Source of the DNA: Zopfochytrium polystomum
Taxonomy: Eukaryota > Chytridiomycota > Chytridiomycetes > Chytridiales > Chytridiaceae
NCBI GenBank assembly: GCA_025765615.1
Contig: JAIVFJ010000088.1
Span: 124,001 to 188,000, forward strand
Direction: 5' to 3'
Length of the DNA stretch: 64,000 nucleotides
Positions 10,921 through 23,188 of the stretch are shown here, in pieces; the first letter of the stretch is position 1; every line of letters begins with the position of its first letter. The notes under the pieces were generated by a model, which saw only the letters and a program-made list of their open reading frames with translations, was not told the origin of the DNA and ran no database searches. A program made the translations under genes and the position numbers.

Positions 10921-13030
10921 CTACCCCGACCGCGTGGCCGAGAGCAACGGCGGCGGCGGTGGGTACGTGTAGCGCGTCGTTGGCGACACGGGTGACCCCC
11001 ACAACGCCGCCGCCGCCGAAGATCCAACCGTCGCAGTCGCCGTTGAACTCGCCGCCGCTGCACCGAAAGGCGATCCCGGCGCGGATCCCGACGACGCTGG
11101 CGACGCCGCAGCCACCCCGCCTCCTCCGCCGTTGGCGCGAGGCGTCACAAGTCGCAGCCCACGGTCCTTGCCGCCCGCTCCCGGCCCCCAGCCGCCGGGA
11201 CGCCCCGCCGCCACCGCTCCCGCCGTCGCCGCCGAACCAGTACTTCCGCGGATGCTGCCGCCGCCGCTCCCCGCGGACCCGAGCGTCTCGACCACCCGCA
11301 GCGCGCCTTCCACGTCGCGGTCCACGCGCTCCAGCAACGCCCGCACCGACGAGTACCCCGCCGCGGCCGCCACCTCCGCCGCCGCTGCCGACGTCGACTT
11401 TGCCGTCACCGCCGCCGTCTCCACCGTAGCCACGACTGGCGACGGCATCGAAAAGCTCCGAGCGCCGCCGCCGCCGCCGAAAACATCGCCGCTTGCAGCT
11501 GCATTAGAAGTGGCAGGACGGGACGCAGCGCGCAGCAGTGCCGGCGGCGGCGGAGGTGGAGGTGAGGGTGAGGGCGCCAGCAGCGCGCGCAGCTGCGAGT
11601 TGGCGGGGTGGTCGGACGGGTCATGGCGCAGGCTGCGTGGCGACGGAGACGGCGGTGGAGGGATGAGCAGCACTCGGCGGAGGTGGATCGGGTCGGTGGT
11701 CCAAAGGTTGTTGAGGCGCGTGAGGTCGGCGATCTGGAAGGACGTAGTGAGAACGTTGGTGGTAGTAGTAGGCGGTGGGTGGGCTTTTCGTCAGTTATGG
11801 TGTTGCATGGGAAGTGTTCCCCTTTGTTTCCTTCTCTCTCTTTGCGGGGGTTGGGGGGGGAGTCGCGACGAGGAAGCCGTGACGCGAGACCTTAATGCCT
11901 TCGCGCGCGACAAGGCGATCGGAATGAGCAGGGCAGGGTGGGTGGGTTTGTCAGGGTCTAACCTGACATCCATACAAGAGGCACACGCCCTCGAGGGTGT
12001 CGCTCGGCCCGACCACGTGGCGCCGCAACGCGACGGCGCCCGCGGCCGCCGCGATCCCCGTCCCGCGGTCGCTGTTCCGGCGACCCATCGCTACCATCGC
12101 GGCCGTGCCCGTGGCCCTAGGCGCCAACCGACCACTCCATTCTGCCAACGCGGGGCCAGCGGCGGCCGCAATCATCGGTGGGGGGTTTCCCTCATCAGAG
12201 TGTCGTTCGCGGGCACGCGCGGCGGCGGCCGCTAGTGATGACGGAGGCGACGGCCGACGACCGCCGCTCGCGCGGTGGTGTTCGCGGTTGTGGTGGTGGT
12301 GGTGGTAGTGGTGGCGGTGCGCGGGTTCGGTGGTAGTGCCCGCCAACGCCGCGGCGGCCACCGCGGCGATCGCGAGCGGCGGCGGTGGCTTCGTTTTGCC
12401 GGGTCGGCGGCCTGGTCCGCCGCTGAGCGGATCCCACGCCGATGCACCTGGAGCGGGCGAGATCGCTAAGGATTGTGACGCGGAGGCGGTTGGCGCAGAC
12501 AGCGAGAGAAAGGACGCAGAGGGGGAGGTGGAGGGTGAGGAAGTGGAGGTGGTGGTGGTGGTGGCGGCGGAGGGGGTCGAAGCGGAAGAGGGCGACGGTG
12601 GTGAAGAGTTGGTGGCGGTCGTGGTCGTGTTGGTGGCAGCAGGAGCAGCGGTAGCAGGGGTCGCCGCGCCGTCGTTGACAACGTCACGCCGCGGGTAGTC
12701 GTCCCAGCCAGGACCGTCGTGGAGGTCCGAGGAGAAGATCGAGAAGGCAGAGGAGGAGGAGGAGGAGGAGGACGACGATAAGGACGACAAGTACGAGGGG
12801 AGTCGGTGTGGCTCGTCGCCGTCGTCGTGGTCGTCGTCCTCCGAGGAGGAAGAGAACTGCTGGGAAGAAGGCGACGGGGACAGCGGGTGTAGTGGTGGTG
12901 GCGGGGGTGGTGGTGGATGTAGTGGTTGTGGTGGTATTGGGGGTGATTGTGGTGATTGCGTGGTCTTCATCGTCGCCAGGGTCGGCGCCGGCTGGTCAAA
13001 GCCGTGGAGACGGTGGTTGTGCTGCTGCAT
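10921..13030 (-). CDS. LysM-domain protein, low-complexity flanks
   Basis: Two exons (13030-11963 and 11733-10921, phase 0) give 626 residues. The intron falls inside the single LysM domain: HVVGPSDTLEGVCLLYGCQ at the end of exon 1, then IADLTRLNNLWTTDPIHL and VLLIP at the start of exon 2, about residues 338-382. This matches the LysM pattern (HxV..GDTL, L..N.L, L.IP). No N-terminal signal peptide or membrane helix is visible, so it resembles intracellular LYSMD1/2-type proteins more than secreted chitin-binding effectors; this is an inference. The N-terminal half is Pro-, Ser-, Thr- and His-rich; the C-terminal third is Ala/Gly/Ser-rich. The start is the first ATG after a CT-rich leader. Confidence 0.8.
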
Positions 13031-13031
13031 G

Positions 13032-13117
13032 GGGAAAGAGAGAGAGGGAGGGAGGGAGAGAGAGAGAGACAGAGAGAGAGAGAGGGGGCGACAGAGAGAC
13101 AGAGAGAGAGACAGAGA
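13032..13117 (+). repeat. (GA)n tract at LysM gene start
   Basis: Imperfect GAGA repeat immediately upstream of the minus-strand ATG at 13030. It reads as a CT-rich leader in the sense of the gene. Confidence 0.8.
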
Positions 13118-13159
13118 GGGCGGAGTGTGTGTCTGTCTCTCGAACAACGAACCCAGCAA

Positions 13160-15181
13160 AAAAAAACTCTTCCGGTTTCAGAACGACCACATATTTTTCT
13201 TTTTGGAAACCTGTTGCAAGGAAGTTTCCTTGCCTCCACTGCCCAAAAGGCTTCCCCAAGCAGGGGAGGTAGGCTACATACCACAATTATGTTTCAATTA
13301 TTTACGACAAAGCTTCCTCTCCAAGTTCTGAGTTCTGGAGTCACACAAAAATGCACAGTCTCCACATCCTTTGCATTCCACTGGTAACTACTGTGCAATG
13401 ATGTGTGTTGATGATTGAGACGCTCTGTCGTGAATGGTTTGTTTTTATTTTGGGGTGCTGCATATTCAGTTGCTGCTCTGCTGGGGGTTGACCAGCTGTC
13501 CATTATGGCAGGGTGCCAAAGGCACAGTTGTGAGGCAGAGGCAGAGCCTGGGAGGCATCTCTGAGTCACAATGCCTGGGAGGCAAAGAGTAGGGAGACAT
13601 TCAGGTGGCCCAGCCTGGGAGATGGGAGATGATTACACCCTGTTGCATCACGCTGATGTGGCCAAATTCCATGGAGTATGTGAGCAAAGAAGTGATCATG
13701 GCTCCAGATCAATTTCTATAGAATTGCCAATGTAAAGCACAATGATGTGGTGTCCAGGCCGTGGATCGAAACCTCAGGAACCTTAGCAAGCACTCGTACA
13801 GCGCTCAAATTTCTGCAGAGGAGTACGATCGGGTCAGAGGACCTTGAATAAAGTACTTCCAATCAATGTGCACACACTCCAACAAAGTCTACCACTTCCA
13901 GACTATAACCATGTCGCCTCTGCTTTTATTGTAAGAATGCCATGGCAAGCTGCTCAATTACACCGGCAGTCGCCCTTGCGCTGAGCAAAAAGGAAAAGTC
14001 AGCCTGGCCCAAACCACTGAGGACCTCAAGCTGACACTCAGCTTGAAAACTGCAGACACTTTGCTGCCTCAAGGCCGCTATCTCCGCAGCGGGGACAGCC
14101 GTCGAAAAGCGTCACACTAAGACACACCTGAACTCACTGGTTCCGCTCACAATGTGTCATTTCTGTCACGAGGTGGTGCCCGTTGATTGTTGGGATACCC
14201 TCTGCAACTCATGATCCAGGCCCCCGTGATTTTTGAGCGTTAATTCACAGAGCAAGAAGAGAGAGACTGCCCGCTCTGCCCAACTCCCAGGTTTCGTTTC
14301 CGACTTGGGCGCTGTCCATACGCTCCAGTTGGTATTTTAGCTTCCCTATTGTAAAGGTAAGTCGCGCATATATTCCAGTTCATAATTGGACTCTTCTTGT
14401 GAAATCCTGGACGCGCGGTGTGTACTGCGCGGCGCCAGCTGGGTCCAACACTTACAGTGTTTACCTCGCCCACTTCAACAAACACGAAATAATAAATACC
14501 TTCAAGTTTCCGCAGTTCTGTATCTGATTCTCTGAACCGGGAAAAAAAATCCCCCAGCCACAGAACGACGAAGCACATTTCCATTCTGATCTAACTATTC
14601 ACATACAAAATTTTCATTCCATTCTGTTCATTTTGGCAGAGTTCGTGTCTACTGCAAGTGAAATTGTGCATGTTGAATCTTTGGAGGCCTCCACGAAAAA
14701 CGTGTCGCCCCCCACTGCACGAAATGCATGTGTTTTCGGTTGTGTTTGTCAGCCCCGGGGGTTTAACTCTGATGATATACCGAAACCCTGCACTGCCACC
14801 AACACTTGTTGATTCCAACAGCCGCGTAACGCGTATCAAGGAACCCATTCCCTTTTTTTCCTGGAATCTGTGGGGGGTGAACATGGCTTCAAGTCCATTA
14901 GAATACAGAAAAACGGCGTCCACCGCATGTAGTGTTTCTTTGGAACGCCCGGCGCGGGGCGAGTTGTGAGGACTGCTCCGAGTTTGAAAGGAGCTTTTGA
15001 ACTGAATTATGGTAATATTTTAAGCTGCCGAGCAAAAAAAAAAGAGAGGAAACTGAACAAATCGCAACCACTCACTCACAGTGCACGGCGCACGACCCGA
15101 CCCCCGCCCCCCCGCCGGACGAAAAAATTGTATGCCTCCCGACCCATCGACGCTTGCCAGACAAACCACTTCAACGCTCGA
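13160..15181. other. long intergenic stretch, CpG-poor in part
   Basis: Between about 13300 and 14230 the composition shifts: CpG is scarce, TG and CA are common, and no frame has codon bias. This resembles the larger repeat island at 47-54.8 kb. I recognise no element. From 14600 to 15180 the sequence looks like ordinary non-coding DNA. Confidence 0.45.
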
Positions 15182-17031
15182 TCATCGTCGCGACATGAAC
15201 CCGCTCCCTTCATCCATCCGATGCGCAAAAGCGCGGTTCCTCTGGATCATGTCCGACGCGCGCAGTCCCTCCATGTCGGCGCGGCCGCGCGCGAACCCAT
15301 CGCCGCCCGCACCGCCGGCTCTGCCGCCAAACAGGTCGCCGCCGCCGCGCCTCTCCGCCGCCCGCTCCCGCGCGGCCTCCTCCTCCTCCTTGCGCCGGTC
15401 CGCCTCCAGCCGCGCCTTGCGCTCCACCTCGGCGTCGCGCGCTCCCGCCGTCATCGCCGCCAGCCGCTCCTCCCGCCGCCGCGCTTCGGCCTCTGCCGCT
15501 GCCGACTGCTCGTCGCTGCCCTTTCGCTCGCTGCTGCTTGCGAGCCCGCGGACGCCGTCGCGTTGCTGCTGCTGGTGCTGGTGGCGGTTGTCGGCTTGGC
15601 GGGGCGGCGTGCGGGACCCGGACGGGGTGCGTCTGCGCCTGACGGGCCGCTGCGGGGGTGTGCGGCTTCGCGACCGATTCCGTCTCGGAGGCGTTCGCGA
15701 GCGAGACCTGCGCGCCCACCGGTCGCGGCTGCTGGGTCGCTGGCGATCCTGGTCACGCTGACGCTGCGCGTTGTCCTGGTAATCGGCATCACGGCGGCTC
15801 ATTCCATGACCCTCCGTACGGCGGTGGCGCGGCTGGTCGTCGTCTTCCCGCCTGCGACCGATGTTGCGAATGTCGTCCTCCATGTCGCGGCGCCCGCCGT
15901 CACGACTGCGACCTTCATCACGATCACGACCCCCGCCGCCAGCCCTGTACGATGGATCGGATTCGGGCGAAACGAGGTAGCGGTTCCGTTCGTTGTCCAG
16001 GCTTCGGCGCCTCTTTTGTCCGCCGATCTGTCCTTCTGGGCTTCTGCTTCGCTTTCTGCTCCGATCGGCACTGCGGTTTTCGTTCCTGTCGCTGTCGCTG
16101 TCGTCGTCGCTCTGATCGTTCGCCTTTGCCTCCTTGCCTTTTGCTCGTTTCTTCTCCTCCTTCCTCCGCTTCTTTTCCTCCTTCTTCTCTCGCTTTTTCC
16201 GCTCCTTTTCCGTTTCCTTGGCTTGGACGATGGCTTTTTTGCGAAGAGGATTGTCCATGATAGCCTTTAGTGAGGCGTGCTCCCGTTGCTTGATGGCAAA
16301 CAGAGGATCTTCTCGGATCTTGTTTGCAATGTCGCGGGCGCTGTTAGCGTTTGCTCCGTAAATGATGGCATCGGTGGGGTTGAATGAAGACTTGGACGAC
16401 AGCTAATACATGCGATTGGACAGAAGACAGGGTCAGCGCATTTTCCCCAGACCCAGCCAAAGCCTTACCCACCACCACCCACTCTCTTTGCACTCGCTTG
16501 CTCACCCGGGCATGCACACCCACCGACACCCCCTTCTCCCCGATCACGCATAGCGCGCACACTCTCTGGGCGAGACAAGAAAAGACAAGCATCGCACCTC
16601 CTCGGCAGTGGATCCCGATTCGATCAGCTTGTCGATTCTCTTCTTTCCGAGCAGAAAGGCCTCGCGGTCCTCTGGCAGGACGGTGGAGGAAGATCCGGCG
16701 GGGGCGGCGTAGAGCCACTCGACCCTCTGGACCTTTTTCTTGATCTTGCCCGACTGCTCGTGCAGCTGCTGCAGCTCCTGTGCAGCGCGCTCCTCCTCCA
16801 GCTCCTTTTTCAGCTGCTCAATCTTTTCTGCTCCTCGGCGGCCTTGCGCTCGCGGAGGTAGACCGTCTCGATGTTCTTGAGGGTCCCCGGGTGCCATGAT
16901 TTTTTCAAGTTCTACAGGGCCGGGGGAGAAGGGGGAAGAGGCCAGAAAGCGAGGGTTAGTTGGGTGTGCGGATTTACGGACTCTTTGGATGTGCCTCCTT
17001 CGGTCCATCCTCTCCACACCATACCACACAC

Positions 17032-17088
<57 letters not shown>

Positions 17089-17213
17089 CTCTCTCTCTCT
17101 CTCCATCCGCCGTCGGGCGAGGGGGCATCGGGGGCGTCGGCGTGCAGGGGGACCCACCACGCCACGCTGCAAGCTTGGATCGGCGCTTCACTCACCAAGT
17201 CACCTCCACCCAT
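15182..17213 (-). CDS. CWC25: pre-mRNA splicing factor CWC25
   Basis: Three exons: 17213-17196 (MGGGDL), 16911-16598 and 16402-15182; about 517 residues. The joined N-terminus reads MGGGDL-NLKKSWHPGTLKN, the signature of CWC25, which joins the spliceosome around the first catalytic step. Then come a coiled coil (KIEQLKKELEEERAAQELQQ), VEWLYAAP, LLGKKRIDKLIE, FNPTDAIIYGANSARDIANK and a long basic RS/RD/KE-rich tail. Exon 2 has a frame break: after KAAEEQK the reading must shift by one base at a run of four A (plus strand T, 16824-16827); five A would restore KKIEQL. I read this as an assembly homopolymer error, since both sides are conserved. Intron 1 holds a long (CT)n tract on the plus strand. 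Confidence 0.9.
17037..17104 (+). repeat. (CT)n microsatellite
   Basis: A nearly pure CT tract in intron 1 of CWC25. Confidence 0.95.
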
Positions 17214-17361
17214 CTTGCACAAAAAGGAATAACAAATATTAACAACAGCGACCACCAAGAATCAACGAACGCTTGATGGTTCAGAGAACCAGACTTCCTG
17301 AACCTTGAACCTTGAGCCCTGAACCCTAAACCTTGGCTTGCAAATTAATATTATCCTTTGC

Positions 17362-17465
17362 ATGAGCGGCGGCAACGGAGACGGCGGCGTCAGCGGCGGC
17401 GTCACCGGCGGCGGCGCTCAACCCGCCCACCACCACCTCCTTCCCCTCCTGCCCCTCCACCAGCA

Positions 17466-17496
<31 letters not shown>

Positions 17497-18994
17497 TACT
17501 CTGCAAAGTCCACCACCACCAACAACGCCGGCTTCTCCCAGCGGCTTCGCTGGGTGCTTGCCGCAATCGCCGCCGCCGGCGTCGTCATGCTTGTCAGCGA
17601 CTCGTTCCTGCTGCTCTTCAACCGCAGCCACCTCCTCCTCCGCCCGCCGCCGCTTCAATCGCCACAATCGCCGCCACCACCACCACCACCACCACCACTT
17701 CTGCCGCCGCCACCGCCGCCACCGTCGTCGATCAAGTCCGGTGGCGCCGACTTCGCCGGTGGTTACCCCGTGGCGGACTGGATCTGCCGCGACCTGTACT
17801 CGCTGCCGGGCTTCATCGACCCGACCGCTCGCGCCTGGCGCCCGCTGCTTCCCGACGTCATCGGCGGCGCGCCCTTGCCCGCAGTTCGACATTGCGTCCT
17901 TCCGCTCCACGGGCGCGCCGCTCCCCGCCCACATGCGCAACCGCTTCGTCGTGCTGGTCGGCGACTCGCAGGACCGCAAGACGGTCGAAACCCTGTGCCA
18001 GCCAGGAACCATCGGCGCGTCTCTCGGCGTCCTCACGATCAACGCCCGCGTCGTGTCCCCCGACCGCAACGTCTCGGGCGACCCGCGCCTCCCCGACTCG
18101 CGCGTCTGCGTCCTGCGCAGACCCAACCCGCTCGACGCGACCCGGAACGACTTTTTCGCCGTTATCAACATCTTCCACTTTGGCGTCACCCGCGACCCCA
18201 ACGTCGTCATCACGAACCCCGTCAACTACTACCGCCCGGACTCGGAGCCGCACGGCACCTTGGACCGCGTCCGCCACATCCCGCACATCCTCAACGCCGC
18301 CGTCGCGGCGTTCGTCCCCGAGGCCTGCGACCCGCTCCTCGCCCCGGCCTGCCCGCTGCCGCCGCCACCGACCCACCGCGAATCGTCGGACCCGCAGACT
18401 CCTAACCCTCCGCAACAACCGCTCTCGTCGTCGACAACCCCGCCGTGGTTCCCGAAACCAGCCCTCGTCCTCGCCCACTCGGCCTTCTGGGACATCAAGC
18501 GCTGGGTCGAGGACCTGCACCTGCCCGCCCGCGCCGTCGCAGCCTCCCCGCTGCACCACGCCGCCTACGTCGCCAGACTCGACTCGGAGCTGTACGCCCC
18601 GCTCCTCGACGTGCTTTCCGCGGCGTACGGGACGACTCCAAACACACACGCGCCCTCGTCGTCGTCGGCGACGGCGGCGGCGGCGCGCGCCGCCGCCCGC
18701 GCCCGCCTCTTCTTCCGCACCAGCCCCGCCGCCAGCCCCTCCGTCTCCCTCGGCGCCATCCCGCGCGCCCTCAACGACATGGTCAACGCCGCCACGCGCC
18801 ACGTCGCCGCCGCCGCCGGCTGGCACCGCCCCCGTCCGGACGACGTCGACGCCGACGTCGACGACTGGGACGCCGCCGCAAAAAAGTGCCCCCGCCGCCG
18901 CGTCCCGCGTGTCGTCGACTGGGCCGCCGTCGCCGCCGCCTCGTGCGACGCGTGCTGGGAGGACGACGGGTTCCACCAGGACCCGACCAGTTGA
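17362..18994 (+). CDS. type II membrane SGNH-hydrolase-like protein
   Basis: One long frame of about 543 residues, broken once. A Q-rich cytosolic N-terminus is followed by one membrane helix (WVLAAIAAAGVVMLVSDSFL, about residues 70-90), a Pro-rich stem and a luminal domain. That domain has FVVLVGDSQDRKTVETLC (SGNH block I, catalytic Ser in GDS) and ALVLAHSAFWDIKRW. This layout matches Golgi/ER acyl-esterase or acyltransferase-like SGNH proteins (the GDSxDR group); the substrate is unknown. After GGAPLP the frame shifts at CCC 17878-17880; removing one C gives LPQFDIASF and a continuous protein, so I infer a sequencing error. The last third has Ala/Ser low-complexity inserts. The start is the ATG of MSGGNGDGG. 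Confidence 0.7.
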
Positions 18995-19953
18995 GTGTGG
19001 GTGGTGGTGGGGCGTGTGTATGTGTGTGTGTGTGTGTGTGTCGATGCAAAACCGCGGGCTTCTTAACTTGCCAACTTGTGCCACCCCCCCGCCGCTAAAA
19101 CCCAGGCCGCGAAACCTTTATCAACATGATCGTCCACGAGCTGCGGCTCCTCCACGAAGACGAACACGACGACACCGCGTAGTTTTGGAGGACGAGGAGC
19201 CGCACCGGACGAGGTGATTCTTCCTCGCCCGAAACCCTCCACCAACAAACAAACCTTAAAAAAAAAAAAAAAAAAAAAAGAGGAGGGCTTTGTGTAGGGC
19301 TGGCCTCGGGCAGGCCCGGGGCTCACTCCACCGCCCCCCCACTATCTCCCCCAAAACGTTTTCCCGGTTTTATTTTTGGGGAGGAGGATGCTCGGATTCC
19401 TCCTCCTCCCTCTACTTGCGATAACGTATGTGCCTGACCGGACCCCCTTTTTTCTTTTTCTTTTTCTTTTCGTTTTGCTTGGCGGCGGCCCGTTTGTATG
19501 GAGGAAGGTGGGGTTTGGTGAGGGGCGTGGCTGCCTCTGCAGAAGAGAGAGAGACCAAAACAAAAAAAAAAAAAAAAAAAAAAAAAGTGTGTTTTTGCAA
19601 CTTAAATGAGGGAGTTGAATGTTTTCTATATTAGACTGGCCTTTTTTTGTTCCTTTTACTCCTTCTTTCTCACTCTCTTTTGTTGTTATCATGACAAATA
19701 TGCGGGTAAGTCTTTGGAACGGACAAGGCGGAGCAGAGTCGCTGGGAGGGCTTAATTTAGAAAAAAAATAAAAATTGGGAAGACGACGGGGAACAAACGA
19801 GTGCGTCGGCGTAAGCGAAGTGAGGCGGGTGAGATTGTGCGAAAAAAAAAAACAAACCAAATAGAAAATAGAAATTAAAAAAGAATTCTCAAGAGGGGTG
19901 GGCGGGGCGGCCGTCAAACGACAGGACGGATGGATCCCGCTCCCATGCGAAAA

Positions 19954-19985
<32 letters not shown>

Positions 19986-20006
19986 CGTCCTTCCCTTCCT
20001 TCCCTT
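18995..20006. other. convergent intergenic region, microsatellites
   Basis: Lies between the 3' ends of the SGNH-like and Sds3-like genes. It contains (TG)n near 19015-19040 and poly-A tracts at 19258-19279, 19562-19586 and 19955-19984. I see no gene. Confidence 0.6.
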
Positions 20007-23000
20007 CTAGTACAATCCCTCGCCAGCAGCGCTGCCAGCCCCGTCACCGCCGTCTGCCTCGCCCGCAGCCGCCGCCGCCGCCGACGACCCAGTAAGGACG
20101 TCGCCGCCGCCGCCGATGCCGCTCAGGCTACGTAGGAGCGACAGGTCCGCGTCGGTTTCGCCGGGCGTCAGGCTGGGGCAGATTGGCGGCAGATGGAGCT
20201 GTAACCGATGTGTTGGGTTTGGGACCAGGCCAATGGAGAGGAGGATGAGATATTGGATATCTTGGAGAACTGAGGGGGGAAAAAAAAAAAAAAAGAGCAA
20301 AACACTTGTTTCGATTACTCACCGCCCGCCTGCTCCTCGTCCGGCTTCGTTTCAAGAGCAGCCGCGCCCACGCCGGCGACGGCTCTCCGGCGCAGTAGCT
20401 GCGGAAGTACCCGTCGCTGACGTCCGCGGACCGCCACGTGGCCAGGTGTGTGCGCTTTGCGGCCACCGTCGGGACTGGCTCTGTGAGGTAGGAAGGAGCT
20501 TTGGGGGAAATAGTCACATGAAACGAGAGAAAAAGTAAGTACGACAAGAACGTGGGTAAGGGGAACAAGGGGTGGCGGAAGAAAGGAAAAGGAACTCACC
20601 GGCGGCTTCGGGGTGTACCAGACGCCCCGCTTCGTGAGAGAGCCTGAAACGCTTGCTGTGCACTTCGTCAGCGAGATCTTGCCGGCTGCGCTTTCGGCCG
20701 GCCTTTGGTGCACGTTGGTGCGGTTAAGAGGATACCAAGACAGAAAGGTGGACAAAAAAAAAAGGCAAAATTAGTGAAAGTGAAGATTTGGCTATGAGAT
20801 TCTCAAAACATCCACTCGCAAGAATGCTCAAAAACACAATGGTTCTCCGCGACATTTCTTTCTCTCTTTACCTTGAAAGTGTTGATGGCCAGCGTGATTT
20901 GCGAGTCCAGCTCCATCTCGATGCTCTTCAACTGGTAAGTGTAACGCGCATTGGCCTGCCGGAGGCGATCGTCGCGTTTTGCAACTAATGCCCGATATTC
21001 GGTGAGAATGTCTCCCGTCAGTCCTGCGTTAGTGCATAAGGTGTTGTGTGTTTGTGTCAGTAAGTTTCAGATTTGAGCAAAACAGAGGAACCAAAACAAT
21101 ATTCAGGAACAAAGAACCCACTCCTACCATGCTTGACCATCAGTGCATCCAAGTCAACGTTGTCCAGCTCCGACCTCGGAAGGTCGGTCCAGCTGCCCTC
21201 GCCGACAAGGTCGAGGTCCGGTCCCAACGTCGGGCGTGGCCGACCCCCCGACGACGCAGGGCTCGTCTGACGCCTTCGCGACGCCGCAGCCTTGCTCCCT
21301 CGCGTCGCCGCACCGACTGTGCCTCCGCCGCCCACCCTTGCGGACGGTGGCGGGGTGGCCGCCAACCCGACCCCTGCCGCCGCCCCTCCGCCGCCACCAC
21401 CACGCACCCTGCCCGCCGCAGGTGCAACCGCAGCAGCTGGCGGCGAAGCACGCACCGGCACTGGCACAACATCGGTCATCCCCTCGCCCTCGTCAGCTGC
21501 TGCCCCATCACCCACCGCAGCGACGACCACGGCGGTAGCCCCGGGGCTCCTCTCACCAGGACCCAGCCCGAGCAGCGCGTCGGCGCCGTCAGTGCTGGAC
21601 GATGCCGTCGGGGACGTGGTCGGCGAGGACGACGTCGGCGTAGACGACGACGTGGCCTTGCGCACCGGTCGATTCCGCCGCGACGACCCCACGAACGGGC
21701 GGGACGTCTGCACACGCCGCTTTTTGGCGCGAGCTGCCGGCGCCGCCGGCAGCGCCGTCGTTGTCGCCGATGCTACACACCGCCGCCGCCACCGCTGCCG
21801 ACCCCGCGACGCCGCCGTCGTGACTCGCTGTTTGCGGTGTAGTCGACGTCGCCACCGTCGTCCCCGTCGTCATCGTCCTCGGCTTCGTCGTCGTCACCTT
21901 CGATTGGTCGATCGCCGTCGGCGCTTTCCTGCTGCTCCTCGTCCTCATGCATCGCATCGACTGCTGCTTCGGCAGACTCTGGCAGAGCAGCGGGCGGTAC
22001 TAAAGGCGATGAGTCAGCTGCTGCCGCGGCCGCCGGGTCCGAAGGCGCAGCCGAAGTCACGGTGGCCGGGCGCCGGTGCTTCATCGCTGCACTGGTGGAC
22101 GACGGCGCAAGCGGCGGTAGCGAGGACGACGAAAGCGACGAGCGCGCGGACGCACCCGTTGCGGCGGATGACGTCGGAGACAGTGGCGACGGCGGGGACG
22201 GGGCTGCTTCGAGGAGGGGCGGCGGCTTTGAGGCAGCGGCAGCGGCCGCCGCAGCCACTGCGACGAGCAACGCGACGTTTGGAGGTTGTTGCGGGTCCAA
22301 GGCGGCGTTGATATCGTGCCCAGTGACAGTTGTCGATGCTGGTAGGGATGGAGCTGGTGGTGCGTTTGTTGTTGTGGTGGTAGCGGTCGCTGTTGTGATG
22401 GAGAGTCGCGGCGAGTCCGCTGAATCTGCCGGGGCGGGACGACGCTTTCGTTTCCGTGACGCTTGCGCCTCCATTTCTAGTGCAACTGCTGCAACCGCGG
22501 CGACGTCCGCCGCGGACGACGGGGCCTGCGCTGGCGCCTTTGCTGGGGAGGCGGCGGGAGAAACAGGGGCAATCGAGCGAAAGCTGGTTGTGGGGCTACT
22601 GGAATTGGTCAGGCTGTCGGTGGTTCCCGCGCCACCGCCGCTCCCACTGCTGCTGCTGAGCAAAGCGGTTTGAGCGCGGGCGTATTTCGCATCATCGTCA
22701 CTGTTGTAACTTTTGCTCCTGCGAACGCTGTTGCCGCGGCCGCTGTTGGTGCTTCCTCCGCCCCTGCCGCTAGAAGCCGGTGAGCCTATCTGTCGATGGG
22801 AGGACGGAGGTGTTGGTACCACTGTGGACGCGGGGGCCTTTGTCGGCGGCGGGGGTGGGGGCGGAGGTGATTGCTGCAGGTGCTGCTGCTGTTGCTGCCG
22901 CTGCTGCTGCTGTTGTTGTTGTTGTGGTTGTTGCAGCTGCAGGGAAGTTGTTGCTGTTGACGGGGTCTCCGGGTCGGGGCTCGAGTCTGAGCAGGTTACG

Positions 23001-23188
23001 TTGGAGAGTGGCGAGGAAAGCGGTGAGAACAGCGACAACGCGTCCGACTCGGCCGCGGACGTCGACGATAGGGGCGGCGGCGGCGGCGGCTGCAGCTGGC
23101 CGTGGGCCAACGAGGAGGAGGAGGAGGAGGAGGAGGTCAGCGGGTCCACCGCCACAACCACGTGGACCACGTCAGCTAGGACCTCCAT
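20007..23188 (-). CDS. Sds3-like histone deacetylase co-repressor subunit
   Basis: Five exons: 23188-21128, 21023-20872, 20702-20600, 20480-20323, 20198-20007; about 888 residues. The recognisable part is exon 2 onward: LTGDILTEYRALVAKRDDRL, RQANARYTYQLKSIEMELDS and AINTFK, then RKRSRQDLADEVHSKRFRL. The charged coiled coil with a run of RDxRLRxAxxxYxYxLxxIE resembles the Sds3/BRMS1/Dep1 family, which scaffolds Sin3-HDAC complexes. The first 680 residues are disordered (Ser, Ala, Pro, poly-Q, acidic patches), with a basic KKRR segment. Exon 1 needs a one-base shift near 21770 to stay open, close to a GGC/GGT repeat; this may be an error or an unrecognised intron. The family assignment is moderate. 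Confidence 0.6.

Noticed and set aside
14966..16270. 434-residue plus-strand frame opposite CWC25
   Set aside because: It is antisense to the RS-rich tail of CWC25. The codon pattern follows the other strand.
17037..17104. Frames reading SLSLSLSL or REREREREER at microsatellites
   Set aside because: They are translations of (CT)n/(GA)n tracts only.
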